From CAYNFH01 sp964396385 (GTDB lineage Bacteria; Armatimonadota; Chthonomonadetes; Chthonomonadales; CAJBBX01), in the NCBI GenBank assembly GCA_964396385.1, contig CAYNFH010000050.1, forward strand, positions 1 to 30,074: a DNA stretch of 30,074 nucleotides. The letters run 5' to 3'. The notes beneath the pieces are model-generated. The model searched no databases. It was not told the DNA's origin and saw nothing but the letters and a program-made list of their open reading frames with translations. Shown here one piece after another: positions 7,440 through 16,390 of this stretch (positions are counted from its first letter, which is position 1; each line of letters opens with the position of its first letter). Both the position numbers and the translations under genes were made by a program.

Positions 7440-8745
7440 ATCCATCCGCGGCCGCATGACCGCCTTCTTCGCGGCGTCGCTGGCCGTACTAATGGTCTGC
7501 CTCTCCGCGGGAGTCCTCTGGTATACGGACCACACGGCGCGCGACCAGGGCGACGCCATGCTGCGAGCCGGCATCGTCCGCGTTCGGCAAGAGGTCGCCG
7601 AGATGAAGTCGCCCGCTGACCTGCCGACCGCCCTGGAGGAGAGCCGCGAGGCGCTCGCGCCGGACGGAATCGCCCTGCTTTTGGTGAATCGCCACGGACA
7701 GCTTACGTACCACTCGCGCGGCATAGCGCCGTCCTGGCCTCCGCGGTACCCCGGCTCATGGCGGATCCGCACCATCCGAACCGACTTCGGCACGCTTATC
7801 ATCGCGCTGCCGTGGTGGCGGGAGCGCGTCCGGCTCCTGGCCCAGGGGCGCGCCCTCACCATCCTCAGCCTGCTGGTGATCGGCGCCGGCGCGGTGGGGG
7901 CGTGGGTGCTGGTGGGGAGGACACTCTCTCCCATCGCCATGCTGTCCGACGAAGCGCGCACCGCCTCCGCGGACCGGCTCCAGATCTCCCTGCACGCGCC
8001 CTCGCCCGACTCCGAAGTGGTGGGACTGGTGGATACATTGAACGGACTGCTGGAGCGCATCGCGCACGACATTGTGTCCAAGGAGCGGTTCTACACGGCC
8101 GCGTCCCATGAGCTGCGGACGCCGCTTCAGGCGCTTTCCGGACACCTGGAAGTGGCGCTCAGCCGGGATCGGAAAGCGGGCGAGTACCGGGCGGCGCTGG
8201 AGGAGGCGCTGGCGCAGACGCGGCGGCTCTCATCGCTGGTGCAGTCGCTGCTGTTCCTGAACCAGGTGGAGCTGGCATCCTCCTCCGTTCGGACCGAGGA
8301 GGTGGACCTGGAGGACGTCTGCCAGCGCGCGCTGTTCCAGCTCCGGCCGCTTATCTCGGAGCGCGGGCTGCGCATCCGGACGTCCGGCGCGGCCTCGTGG
8401 ATCATCGACGCGCCGCCCACACACGTGGAGATGCTGGTGCGCAACCTGCTGGAGAACGCGGTGAAATATGCGAGCCGGGGTGGTGAGGTGCGGCTGAAGC
8501 TGGACGACCGGAGCCTGGAGGTGTCCAACGACTTTCCCGGTGCCACACGGCTGGACATGGCGCAGCTTGTGGAGCCCTTCGTCCGGGTGGCCGGGACGGA
8601 GCCGACGGAGGGCAATGGGCTGGGGCTTGCCATCTGCACGGCCGTAGCGCAGGCAAACGGCTGGACTCTCGACCTGTCCCAGGACGATCGCTCCGTCCAC
8701 GCCCGCGTAACCTTCGAACAGCCCCTGCGGAGGCAAGCAGCGTGA
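7429..8745 (+). CDS. Sensor histidine kinase of the efflux operon
   Basis: A 438-residue inner-membrane kinase. Two membrane helices (about 11-31 and 142-163) frame a periplasmic sensor of about 110 residues. A HAMP-like linker follows, then the dimerisation domain with the phosphorylated H227 in SHELRTPLQAL. The ATP-binding domain has N343 in LLENAVKYAS and the G-box GNGLGL at 395-400. A DxG-type motif is poorly conserved: the usual D-x-G-x-G is replaced by EVSNDFPG, a pattern seen in some members of the family. It overlaps the regulator by 11 bases and the TolC gene by 4, so it belongs to one transcript. The ligand sensed by the small periplasmic domain cannot be told from the sequence. Confidence 0.92.
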   Translation: MRPRSIRGRMTAFFAASLAVLMVCLSAGVLWYTDHTARDQGDAMLRAGIVRVRQEVAEMKSPADLPTALEESREALAPDGIALLLVNRHGQLTYHSRGIAPSWPPRYPGSWRIRTIRTDFGTLIIALPWWRERVRLLAQGRALTILSLLVIGAGAVGAWVLVGRTLSPIAMLSDEARTASADRLQISLHAPSPDSEVVGLVDTLNGLLERIAHDIVSKERFYTAASHELRTPLQALSGHLEVALSRDRKAGEYRAALEEALAQTRRLSSLVQSLLFLNQVELASSSVRTEEVDLEDVCQRALFQLRPLISERGLRIRTSGAASWIIDAPPTHVEMLVRNLLENAVKYASRGGEVRLKLDDRSLEVSNDFPGATRLDMAQLVEPFVRVAGTEPTEGNGLGLAICTAVAQANGWTLDLSQDDRSVHARVTFEQPLRRQAA

Positions 8746-10130
8746 AGGCAGAGGGGGAGAAGGAGAGAAGGGGAGAGAGGGGGACGCGGCGACGCGGCGA
8801 GAGGGCGAGGGGGCGATTCCGGGGCGGACTTCGGACTTCAGACTTCGGACCGCCTTTTCGGTTCCGGAGTCGCCGCGTCGCCGTGTCGCCCCTTCGCCAC
8901 GTCGGCTTATCGCTTGTCACCTTGTCATGCGCCTTGTTCTGTCTGCCGGCGTACGGACAGGCGCCTCGGCCCCTGTCGCTCGCCGACGGGATCCGGCTGG
9001 CGCGAGAGCACAGCGCTCTGGCCGCGCAGGCCGCCGCTCGACTGATGGCGGCGCAGGCGAGACTGCGCGGCGCCGCCGCGGCCCCGAACCCCACCCTGAA
9101 CGTGGCCGGCCACGTAGGGAACGCCGACGTGGGCGGCACGGACGAGGACTACATCCTGGCCCATACCGTGGAGCTGGGCGATAAGCGCCGCCAGCGGGTC
9201 CGCGGCGCCCGGGCGGAGCTCGCCGCGGCCCGCGAGGAGCAGGCCGACACCACCGGCCGGGAGCTCACCTACACCGTACATACGGCCTATTTCCAGGCGC
9301 TGCGGGCCCAGGAGGAGCGCAGGCTGGCCGCCGACTCGCTGGCGTTCGCGCAGGCTATCCTCAAGACGGCGCAGATCCAGTTCGAGGCCGGGGACGTCCC
9401 GCGCTCCAACGTGGTGCGCAGCCAGGTGGAAGTGAGCCGGGCCGAGCAGGCCCTGGCGGCGGCGGACGCGGACCTCCAGAACCAGTACAGCACTGTGCGG
9501 AGCCTTACCGGAATTCCGGAGTCCACGCCGCTCCAGCTCACGGATACGCTGAGCTACGCGCCGGTTCCGGTGCAGGTCTCGAGCCTGGAGGCCCGCGCGC
9601 TGCGTCAGCGGCAGGACCTCGCCGCCGCGGAGAGCACCAGCGCGGCGCGGGAGGCCGCGGTGCACGCCGCGAAGGTCGCCTCCCAGCCGGATCTGGTGGT
9701 GGAGGGGCGCCACTCCTACATCGATCCCACCGTGGGCTCCAACAGTGTGCGCGCCGGATTCACCTTTCCCATCCTGGACATGGGTCGGAACCGCGCGGAC
9801 GTGCGCGCGGCGGAGGCGTCCCTGCACGAGCAGGAGGGCGTCGTGGCGGAGACGCGCCGCACTATCCTCCTGGACGTGGATACGGCCGCCCGAAATCTCC
9901 AGCAGTCCGAGACCGCGGTGGAATCGTTTCGGTCGGGACGGCTGGAGCGGTCGCGGGAGCTGCTGGACATGGCCCGAACAGGCTATGAACAGGGGGCGAA
10001 CAGTTTGCTGGAGCTGCTGGACGCGGAGACTGTCTACCGGAACGAGCAGGCGGAGTACGCCCGGGCGCTGGCCGCGTACAACACGAACCTGGCCGCCCTG
10101 GAGCACGCCGTAGGAGGCCCGGTACGATGA
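8742..10130 (+). CDS. TolC-like outer-membrane efflux protein with an inserted repeat at its N-terminus
   Basis: A 462-residue outer-membrane factor. Two OEP repeats are clear. Each has a long coiled-coil hairpin with many Ala, Arg and Gln, for example AQILKTAQIQFEAGDVPRSNVVRSQVEVSRAEQ split over the first repeat and SRELLDMARTGYEQGANSLLELLDAE in the second. The trimer would form the channel across the outer membrane and periplasm. The true signal peptide appears to be LSLVTLSCALFCLPAYGQA (about residues 56-74). Before it there are about 50 arginine-rich residues encoded by a palindromic repeat element, an abnormal length for a signal sequence. The GTG start at 8742 overlaps the kinase stop by 4 bases; an internal start nearer the signal peptide cannot be excluded. 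It is followed by the adaptor gene, again with a 4-base overlap. Confidence 0.9.
   Translation: MKAEGEKERRGERGTRRRGERARGRFRGGLRTSDFGPPFRFRSRRVAVSPLRHVGLSLVTLSCALFCLPAYGQAPRPLSLADGIRLAREHSALAAQAAARLMAAQARLRGAAAAPNPTLNVAGHVGNADVGGTDEDYILAHTVELGDKRRQRVRGARAELAAAREEQADTTGRELTYTVHTAYFQALRAQEERRLAADSLAFAQAILKTAQIQFEAGDVPRSNVVRSQVEVSRAEQALAAADADLQNQYSTVRSLTGIPESTPLQLTDTLSYAPVPVQVSSLEARALRQRQDLAAAESTSAAREAAVHAAKVASQPDLVVEGRHSYIDPTVGSNSVRAGFTFPILDMGRNRADVRAAEASLHEQEGVVAETRRTILLDVDTAARNLQQSETAVESFRSGRLERSRELLDMARTGYEQGANSLLELLDAETVYRNEQAEYARALAAYNTNLAALEHAVGGPVR
8748..8905. repeat. Palindromic heptamer/octamer element inside the TolC gene start
   Basis: GACGCGGC occurs twice in tandem (8783-8798), and a 14-base stretch at 8787-8800 is exactly complementary to 8870-8883. 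The centre holds three heptamers (GGACTTC, GGACTTC, AGACTTC at 8826-8846) and the core GATTCCGG, with GGTTCCGG again on the right side. The left flank is a purine-rich GGAGA-type tract. The element stays in frame with the TolC gene and supplies about 50 residues. Confidence 0.75.
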
Positions 10131-11701
10131 GAGGACGCGTTGCCGCGACGGTGGTTCTGCTGCTGCTCCTCGCCGGGTGCCGGCACGGAAGCGCTGGGGC
10201 CGCTTCGGACGACGAGGAGAAGAAGCCCGAACCGGCACCCATCGCCGTCGAGATGGCCGTGGCGAAGGTACAGGAGGTAGACACGCGCGTGCCGGCCCAG
10301 GGAACGCTCACCCCCGCGCAGGGCGCGAGCGCCAGGATCGCGCCGTTGGCGCCCGGCCGCATCCGGACGGTGAACGTGCGCGAAGGCGACCGGGTGACGG
10401 CAGGCGAGGTGGTGGCCGTGCTGGACAACCGGCCCCAGGAGGCGCAGGTTCGGAGCGCTGAAGCGGCGCTCTCGGCTTCCGAGGCGCAGGCGCGTGAGGC
10501 ATCCCTCACCGCCGCCGCCGCGGACACGGACCAGCGGAACGCCGTGCATCAGGCGGAGATCGCCTTGCGGGCGGCCATCCTGCACCGCAACCGCTCCGGG
10601 CCCCACGCCCACAACGCCGTCAATGCGGCCCCGCCCGCGCTGCAGAAGACCCGCGGGGGCGCCCGGCCGCAGGAGATCGCCCAGGCTGAGGCCGCGGTGA
10701 GCCAGGCGCGGGCCACACGGGACCGCGCCGCCACGGAAGTGCAGCGGCAGCAGCTCCTATTCGACCGTGGCATCTCCGCGCGGAGGCAGCTCGAGGACGC
10801 GCGGACCGCGCTCCAGGTGGCGGACGCCCAGCTCGCGACGGCGCAGCAGCAGCTCAGCCTGCTGCAGGCCGGAGCGCGGCCCGAGGACGTACGCGCGGCC
10901 GAGATCGCGGTCCGGCAGGCGCAGGAAGCGCTTACGGCGGCCCGCACTTCCGGAGACGCAAAGATAGCGCAGGCGCAAGCCGCGCTCCGCCAGGCAAAGC
11001 AGCAGGCCCTCAGCGTCGCGGCCAAGAGGCAGGATGCCGCCGTGATGCAGCGCACCGCGCAGCAGAAGGCCGCCGACCTGGCCGCCGCCCGGGCTACGGC
11101 AGGACTGATGGAGCTGCGGTCGCCCATCAACGGCATCGTAACCCGCCGGCTCCTGAACCCGAATGAGGCCGCGGACACCACCACGCCCATCGTGGAAGTG
11201 GCGGACACCTCCCGCCTCAACCTCTCGGCCTCGCTTCCCGCGGACCAGGGCGTTCAGGTGCGCCGGGGCATGGAGGCGCGCATCCGCTCTACCGAGTGGC
11301 CGGGCCGGGACTTCCCCGGTCGCGTGCTGGACGTGGGCCAGGTGGACCCGCAGACCAACCTGATGACGGTGCGGATCGCGGTGCAGAACACCGGCGGCCG
11401 GCTGCGGACGGGTGCGTTCGCGACTGTGCAGATGATCCTGCGCCGGGACCCATACGCGGTGGTCGTCCCCAATCAGGCGGTGATCTCCAAGGAAGGCAAA
11501 CCGGTGGTTTTCGTGGTGACGCCGGATAATATCGCGCACCAGAGGGAGGTCTCGACCGGCGCCGAGCAGGACGACGTGGTGCAGATCCTCTCGGGCGTTA
11601 ATGCCGGGCAGAAGGTGATCCGGCTGGGCCAGTACGAGCTGTCGGACGGCGCGAAGGTGCGCCCGCCGGAGGCGGCCCCGGAAAAGAAGGACACGGATTG
11701 A
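10127..11701 (+). CDS. RND membrane-fusion adaptor lipoprotein (HlyD/AcrA family)
   Basis: A 524-residue periplasmic adaptor with a lipoprotein signal: hydrophobic VVLLLLL and lipobox LAGC with C18. The first half of the lipoyl domain is GRIRTVNVREGDRVTAGEVVAVLDN and the second is LRSPINGIVTRRLLNPNE. Between them is a very long helical hairpin, longer than in AcrA, with an internal duplication marked by GARPQEIAQAEAAV and GARPEDVRAAEIAV. The beta-barrel and membrane-proximal domains follow, with the usual GRVLDVGQVDPQTNLMTVRI and VVVPNQAVI. It should link the inner-membrane pump to the TolC-like channel. The ATG overlaps the TolC stop by 4 bases. The long hairpin may fit a TolC partner of unusual length. 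Confidence 0.92.
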   Translation: MRGRVAATVVLLLLLAGCRHGSAGAASDDEEKKPEPAPIAVEMAVAKVQEVDTRVPAQGTLTPAQGASARIAPLAPGRIRTVNVREGDRVTAGEVVAVLDNRPQEAQVRSAEAALSASEAQAREASLTAAAADTDQRNAVHQAEIALRAAILHRNRSGPHAHNAVNAAPPALQKTRGGARPQEIAQAEAAVSQARATRDRAATEVQRQQLLFDRGISARRQLEDARTALQVADAQLATAQQQLSLLQAGARPEDVRAAEIAVRQAQEALTAARTSGDAKIAQAQAALRQAKQQALSVAAKRQDAAVMQRTAQQKAADLAAARATAGLMELRSPINGIVTRRLLNPNEAADTTTPIVEVADTSRLNLSASLPADQGVQVRRGMEARIRSTEWPGRDFPGRVLDVGQVDPQTNLMTVRIAVQNTGGRLRTGAFATVQMILRRDPYAVVVPNQAVISKEGKPVVFVVTPDNIAHQREVSTGAEQDDVVQILSGVNAGQKVIRLGQYELSDGAKVRPPEAAPEKKDTD

Positions 11702-11778
11702 TGCGGGCGGCGAATGGATTCGCGCACATCGAGTATCTGAAACTCGCCTGCGCGGACTGGGGAATCGCGTGGAATTAG
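11701..11778 (+). CDS. Possible 25-residue coupling peptide between adaptor and pump
   Basis: An ATG at 11701 shares one base with the adaptor stop (TGATG) and opens a 25-codon frame (starting MRAANGFAH) that ends at 11776-11778, 7 bases inside the pump gene. Its position suggests translational coupling, since the GTG start of the pump at 11769 has only a weak ribosome site. There is no similarity that I recognise. It may equally be chance. Confidence 0.25.
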   Translation: MRAANGFAHIEYLKLACADWGIAWN

Positions 11779-14700
11779 CGCGGTTCGCTACGCGCCATAT
11801 CAAGGCCATCCTCTTCGTGACGGTGGCGCTGTGCGCCATCGGAGCGTGGATGGTGACCTCCTTCCCCGTCTCCATCCTCCCGGACGTGACCTTCCCCCGC
11901 ATCGTGATGACGGCAGAGGCGGGAGACCGGCCCGCGCGGATGCTGGCTGTAAGCGTCACCCGTCCCATCGAGCAAGCGGTTTCCGTGATTCCAGGAGTCC
12001 ACCGGGTGCGCTCCAAGACGCAGCGGGGCGCGACGGAGATCAACATCGACTTCGACTGGGGCACGGACATGATTGCCGCGGAGCAGCTCGTCAACGCGCG
12101 CGTGAACGAGGTCCGGAATCAGCTTCCACCGGAGACGCAGATCACCGTTGAGCGGATGAACCCGACGGTCTTTCCCATCCTGGGCCTCTCGCTCCAGTCG
12201 AGCTCGCTCTCGCAGTCGGACCTCTGGAGCCTGGCGACCTACACCCTCCGGCCGCGACTGGCGCGAGTGCCCGGCGTGGCCCGCGTGGTAATCCAAGGCG
12301 GGCGGGTACCAGAGATCGCGGTTGATGTCGATCCCAACAAGCTCGCTGCCTTCCACCTCTCCCTGATGGACGTTGAGCAGGCGCTCACGCAGAGCAACAT
12401 GGTGCGCGCGGTAGGCCTTCTGAACCGGCAGTTCCAGCAGTACCAAACGCTGGTCTCCGGACAAGTAACGGACCCGCGAGAGCTCGGCAGTATTGCCATC
12501 ACCCAACACAACGGGGTACCCATCTACGTTCGCGAGGTGGCGAGCATCCATCCATCAACGCAGGACCAGACCATGGTCGTGACCGCGCATGGCCAGGAGG
12601 CTGTACTGATCAACATCATCCGGCAGCCTTCGGCCAACACCGCGGCCGTGGCGGACGCGGTCAAGGCGGAGATGGCGGCGGCCAGGTCCTCGTTGCCGGC
12701 GGATACCAAGGTCAGCATCTGGTACGACCAGTCGGTCCTCGTGCGGGAAGCGGTCTCCAGTGTCCGCGACGCGGTACTGATAGGCGCGGCGCTGGCGGTG
12801 GTGGTGCTTCTGGCGTTCCTGGCCAACATCCGCGCTACCGTCGTGACGGCGGCCATTATTCCGGCGACAGTGCTCATTACGTTCCTGTTCATGCGGATAT
12901 CGGGGCTCACGCTGAACCTGATGACGCTGGGCGCGCTGGCGGTTGCCATCGGGCTGGTGGTCGACGACGCCATTGTCGTGGTAGAGAACGTCTTTCGCCA
13001 CATGGGCAAGGGCGAGAGCCGGTTCGCCGCCGTGCAGACCGCTGCCTCCGAGATCGCGGCCCCCATGGTCTCCTCCACGCTCACCACCGTAGTGGTATTT
13101 CTGCCGCTGGTGATGGTGGCCGGCGTCGCCGGAGCCTTCTTCACGGCACTGGCGGTGACGCTTACCATCGCCCTGCTCGTCTCCCTCGGGCTGGCGTTGA
13201 TGGTAAGCCCCAGCCTCTGTGCCGCCTTCCTGAGAAGAAGAGAAGGGGAGAAGGGGAGAAGGGGAAAGGCCGGAGTCGAGAGTCGAGAGTCGAGAGTCGA
13301 GAGAACGGATTCCGGTCCCTCAACCATCAACCATCAACCATCAACCATCAACTCCGGGGGCTCCCCCTCACCTCCTCACCCCCTCACCCCCTCTGGTATT
13401 TATCCTCGCCTCCTCCGCTTCACCCTCCGGCACCGGTGGATCGCCGCCGCGTTCGCCGCCGCAGCGGTTGCCGTCACGCTTTTCCTGGCGCCGAGGCTCC
13501 AGACTGGATTCATGCCGAGCATGGACGAGGGCGCGTTCATCCTGGACTACTTCTCTCCACCTGGCACCACTCTGGCGGAGAGCAACCGGCTCTTGATGAA
13601 GGTGGAGAAGATCCTCCAGGCGACGCCGGAGGTCGCATCGTTCTCTCGACGGACGGGAACGGAGCTGGGCTTCGCGGTGACCGAGGCGAATAAGGGGGAC
13701 TTTGCCGTAACGCTGAAGCCGACTCGGCATCGTAGTATCGATGAGATTATGGACGATGTGCGGGACCAGATTGGCAAGGAGGTGCCGGGCCTGGATATCG
13801 ACTTCTCCCAGGCGCTGCAGGATCTGGTAGGCGATCTAGCCGGCACGCCGGATCCGGTGGAGATCAAGCTGTTCAGCGAGAACCAGCAGCAACTCGAAGA
13901 GGTAGCGCCCGTCATCGCGGACAAGCTGGGCAAGATTCCCGGCTGTGTGGACGTAAGGACCGGCATTATGGAAACCGGGCCGGAAATGGTCATCCAAGTT
14001 GACCCAGCCACCGCCGGACGTGTGGGTATGACAGCTTCCGCGGTCGCAGACCAGGTAAATGCCGGCATGTTTGGTGACGTGGTCACACAGATACTCCAGG
14101 GAGACCGGCAGATAGGCGTTCGGGTGCGCTTCCCGGCAGGAGCGCGGGCGGACCGGCAGCAGATCGAGATGCTGCCCATTCATACGCCTGCCGGTTTCAA
14201 CGTCCCCCTGTCGACACTTGGTACGGTTGAGATGGTCCCGGGCAGCACGGAGATTAATCACGAGAACCAGCGGCGGCTGGTGTCGGTCACCTCGCGCATC
14301 GGCCCCAACCATGACCTGGGCAGCGTAATGCGGAACGTGCAGGCGATGATGCGAACGGTGGCGCTGCCGGCCGGGATGACCTTTGACTACGGCGGCTACT
14401 TCCAGAGCCAGCAGGAGTCGTTCCGGAACCTACTGATGGTGCTGGCGCTGGCGATTGTACTGGTCTTCGCCGTCATGCTGTTCCAGTTCGGCACCTTTAC
14501 CGCGCCGAGCGTCATCCTTCTGATCATGCCGCTCTCCCTCTTCGGGGTGGTATTCGGGCTGTGGGTTACGGGCACGGCGCTCAACGTCTCCTCCTTCATG
14601 GGGGCCATTATGCTGGTGGGTATTGTGGTGAAGAACGGTATCCTGCTGCTGGACCGGGCGCAGCACACGGAAGCGGATGGGATGGACCTGGAGGCGGCGG

Positions 14701-14954
14701 CGATAGAGGCCGGCCGCGTGCGGCTCCGACCGATCCTGATGACCACGCTCACGGCCATCCTGGGGCTGGTCCCGCTGGCGTTTGGGCTGGGCGCGGGGGC
14801 GCAGATGCAGCAGCCGCTGGCGGTAGCGGTCATCGGGGGCCTGAGCTTCTCTACGCTATTCACGCTGGTCCTGGCGCCCGTGCTGTGGATTGTCATGCGC
14901 CGCTGGCAGCTCCGCCGCGCACCGGCGGTTAGGTCTGTTCTGGAAAGCAGCTAG
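11769..14954 (+). CDS. RND multidrug efflux pump, HAE1-type, with an in-frame repeat in a cytoplasmic loop
   Basis: A 1061-residue inner-membrane transporter. It has the standard two-fold RND plan: helix 1 (AILFVTVALCAIGAWMV), a large periplasmic domain, helices 2-6, helix 7 (WIAAAFAAAAVAVTLFLA), a second periplasmic domain and helices 8-12. The motif GLVVDDAIVVVEN in helix 4 has the Asp pair D399-D400, which is typical of proton-driven hydrophobe/amphiphile pumps; heavy-metal pumps have a different charge pattern. Residues about 488-542 form a non-conserved insert encoded by a palindromic repeat. It falls in the cytoplasmic loop between helices 6 and 7. It starts at GTG 11769. Together with the upstream adaptor and TolC-like genes this is a complete tripartite pump under its own two-component system. 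Confidence 0.94.
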   Translation: MELARFATRHIKAILFVTVALCAIGAWMVTSFPVSILPDVTFPRIVMTAEAGDRPARMLAVSVTRPIEQAVSVIPGVHRVRSKTQRGATEINIDFDWGTDMIAAEQLVNARVNEVRNQLPPETQITVERMNPTVFPILGLSLQSSSLSQSDLWSLATYTLRPRLARVPGVARVVIQGGRVPEIAVDVDPNKLAAFHLSLMDVEQALTQSNMVRAVGLLNRQFQQYQTLVSGQVTDPRELGSIAITQHNGVPIYVREVASIHPSTQDQTMVVTAHGQEAVLINIIRQPSANTAAVADAVKAEMAAARSSLPADTKVSIWYDQSVLVREAVSSVRDAVLIGAALAVVVLLAFLANIRATVVTAAIIPATVLITFLFMRISGLTLNLMTLGALAVAIGLVVDDAIVVVENVFRHMGKGESRFAAVQTAASEIAAPMVSSTLTTVVVFLPLVMVAGVAGAFFTALAVTLTIALLVSLGLALMVSPSLCAAFLRRREGEKGRRGKAGVESRESRVERTDSGPSTINHQPSTINSGGSPSPPHPLTPSGIYPRLLRFTLRHRWIAAAFAAAAVAVTLFLAPRLQTGFMPSMDEGAFILDYFSPPGTTLAESNRLLMKVEKILQATPEVASFSRRTGTELGFAVTEANKGDFAVTLKPTRHRSIDEIMDDVRDQIGKEVPGLDIDFSQALQDLVGDLAGTPDPVEIKLFSENQQQLEEVAPVIADKLGKIPGCVDVRTGIMETGPEMVIQVDPATAGRVGMTASAVADQVNAGMFGDVVTQILQGDRQIGVRVRFPAGARADRQQIEMLPIHTPAGFNVPLSTLGTVEMVPGSTEINHENQRRLVSVTSRIGPNHDLGSVMRNVQAMMRTVALPAGMTFDYGGYFQSQQESFRNLLMVLALAIVLVFAVMLFQFGTFTAPSVILLIMPLSLFGVVFGLWVTGTALNVSSFMGAIMLVGIVVKNGILLLDRAQHTEADGMDLEAAAIEAGRVRLRPILMTTLTAILGLVPLAFGLGAGAQMQQPLAVAVIGGLSFSTLFTLVLAPVLWIVMRRWQLRRAPAVRSVLESS
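13231..13395. repeat. Heptamer/octamer palindromic element inside the RND pump gene
   Basis: In order it holds three AGAAGGGG octamers (13241-13264), four GAGTCGA heptamers (13273-13300), the core GGATTCCGGT, four CAACCAT heptamers (13321-13348) and a C-rich tract with CTCACCCC units. The purine-rich left end and the pyrimidine-rich right end are roughly complementary. Its length is a multiple of three in effect: the pump frame passes through and gives about 55 low-complexity residues. Confidence 0.8.
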
Positions 14955-14983
14955 ATGCGAGTAGGTGGGTAAAACCGTAACTG

Positions 14984-16312
14984 ATGCCCTTGATGGACGC
15001 TCACCCCCGAAACCGCGCGGGACGGTTCGCACTGAGAATCTACGCGGCCGCCCTGAAGGCGGTGCGGGCCGACGCGCTGATCCGCCGGCACCTGAAGCTC
15101 CGGGGCCATACTCTCCAGGTTGGCCGGGAGCGCGTGGACCTGCGGGAATGCCGCCGCGTCTTCGTGCTGGGAGCAGGGAAGGCTTCCGCCGCCATGGCGC
15201 AGGCAGTCGAAGCCGCGCTGGGCGAGCGCATAACAGAGGGAGCGGCCGTCACCAAGCACGGGCACGCCCTGCCGACGGAGCGTATCCGCATCCTGGAGGC
15301 AGGCCATCCTGTTCCGGACGAAGGCTCCCTGCGCGCGGGCCGCGCCATTCTAGATCTCGCCTCTGAAGCCGGCGAGGAAGACCTGGTCCTGTTCCTGCTC
15401 TCAGGCGGCGCGTCCGCGCTGATGGAGCTGCCGGTCGAGGGCGTCCGCCTGGAGGACCTTCAGGCGGCCACCGGTCTGCTGCTCCGTGCGGGAGCGAATA
15501 TCAACGAGCTGAACGCGGTGCGCGCGTGCCTCTCGCGAATCAAGGCGGGGGGCCTGGCGCGGGCCGCGGCTCCGGCGCGGCTGATCTGCCTGGTCATCTC
15601 GGACGTGCTGGGCAACCCGCTGGAGGTGATCGGGTCCGGGCCCTGCTGCGACACCGGCGCGGACCCCGCTCGTGCCAGGGCCGTCGTAGAGCAGTACGGC
15701 CTGGCGGACAAGCTGCCGGAATCTGTCTTAGAGGCTCTCCATCGTAGGGACAGCCACGAACGGTCGCCCGCCCGGCGCGCGTCAGCCCGCGCTTCCCACG
15801 TGATCCTGGCGGACGTCTGGACTGCGCTCGAGGCCGCCCGCAGGGAAGCGGAAAGGGTGGGACTGAACCCTTTGGTGCTTACCGGGAGCCTTCAGGGCGA
15901 GGCCAGGGAGGCCGGAGCGGTTGCCGGAGCGATGGCGAAGGACCTTCCGCGCACGGCCGGAGAGAGGGAAGTCGCGTGTTACCTGCTGGGAGGCGAGACG
16001 ACGGTCACCGTGCGCGGGCCGGGTAAGGGAGGCAGGTGCCAGGAGCTGGCGTTCGCTGCCGCAAGGGTGATGGAAGGAACTCGCAACGGGGCCGTGCTGG
16101 CTGCCGGTACCGATGGGACCGACGGCCCAACAGACGCCGCGGGCGCCGTAGTGGACGGATCCAGCTACAGGCGGGCGGGCGAGGCGGGCAAGCGGGCTCT
16201 GGAGGAGAGCAGCACCTATGCGGCGCTGGATGCCGCCGGGGACCTCATCCGCACCGGCGCGACGCAGAGCAACGTGAATGACTTGGTGATGGTGGTGTAT
16301 ACGGCAGAATGA
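14984..16312 (+). CDS. gckA: Glycerate 2-kinase (GckA/TtuD, MOFRL family)
   Basis: A 442-residue cytoplasmic enzyme of the type-2 glycerate kinase family, which converts D-glycerate and ATP to 2-phosphoglycerate. The N-terminal domain has the nucleotide-fold motif VLGAGKAS (61-68), EAGHPVPDEGS (105-115), LSGGASAL (139-146) and NINELN. The C-terminal MOFRL domain has GGETTVTVRGPGKGGRCQE and AGTDGTDGPTDAAGA, which are landmarks of the family. The length is normal for the family. The ATG at 14984 is used, with AGGTGGG upstream; the ATG at 14993 is an alternative. It starts 29 bases after the pump gene on the same strand and may be co-transcribed, though its job in glycerate, tartrate or serine-cycle metabolism is unrelated to efflux. 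Confidence 0.92.
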   Translation: MPLMDAHPRNRAGRFALRIYAAALKAVRADALIRRHLKLRGHTLQVGRERVDLRECRRVFVLGAGKASAAMAQAVEAALGERITEGAAVTKHGHALPTERIRILEAGHPVPDEGSLRAGRAILDLASEAGEEDLVLFLLSGGASALMELPVEGVRLEDLQAATGLLLRAGANINELNAVRACLSRIKAGGLARAAAPARLICLVISDVLGNPLEVIGSGPCCDTGADPARARAVVEQYGLADKLPESVLEALHRRDSHERSPARRASARASHVILADVWTALEAARREAERVGLNPLVLTGSLQGEAREAGAVAGAMAKDLPRTAGEREVACYLLGGETTVTVRGPGKGGRCQELAFAAARVMEGTRNGAVLAAGTDGTDGPTDAAGAVVDGSSYRRAGEAGKRALEESSTYAALDAAGDLIRTGATQSNVNDLVMVVYTAE

Positions 16313-16382
16313 CCGAGGACGGGTGACGGATGACCGAGGAGGACCCGAATCCTGGGCCAGCATCGGTCCTCCGGCCTTGGTC
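16310..16382. repeat. Heptamer palindromic element between convergent genes
   Basis: Five consecutive 7-base units run from the stop codon of the glycerate kinase: TGACCGA, GGACGGG, TGACGGA, TGACCGA, GGAGGAC (16310-16344). GGAGGACC at 16338-16345 is complementary to 16365-16372, and GACCGAGG pairs with CCTTGGTC at 16375-16382 with one mismatch. The first unit contains the TGA stop of the kinase. It lies between convergent genes and may act as terminator for both. Confidence 0.6.
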
Positions 16383-16390
16383 CCTGATCT

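Noticed and set aside
13231..13395. Possible CRISPR array because of regular short repeats
   Set aside because: Units are 7-8 bases in direct tandem without spacers, and no cas genes are nearby.
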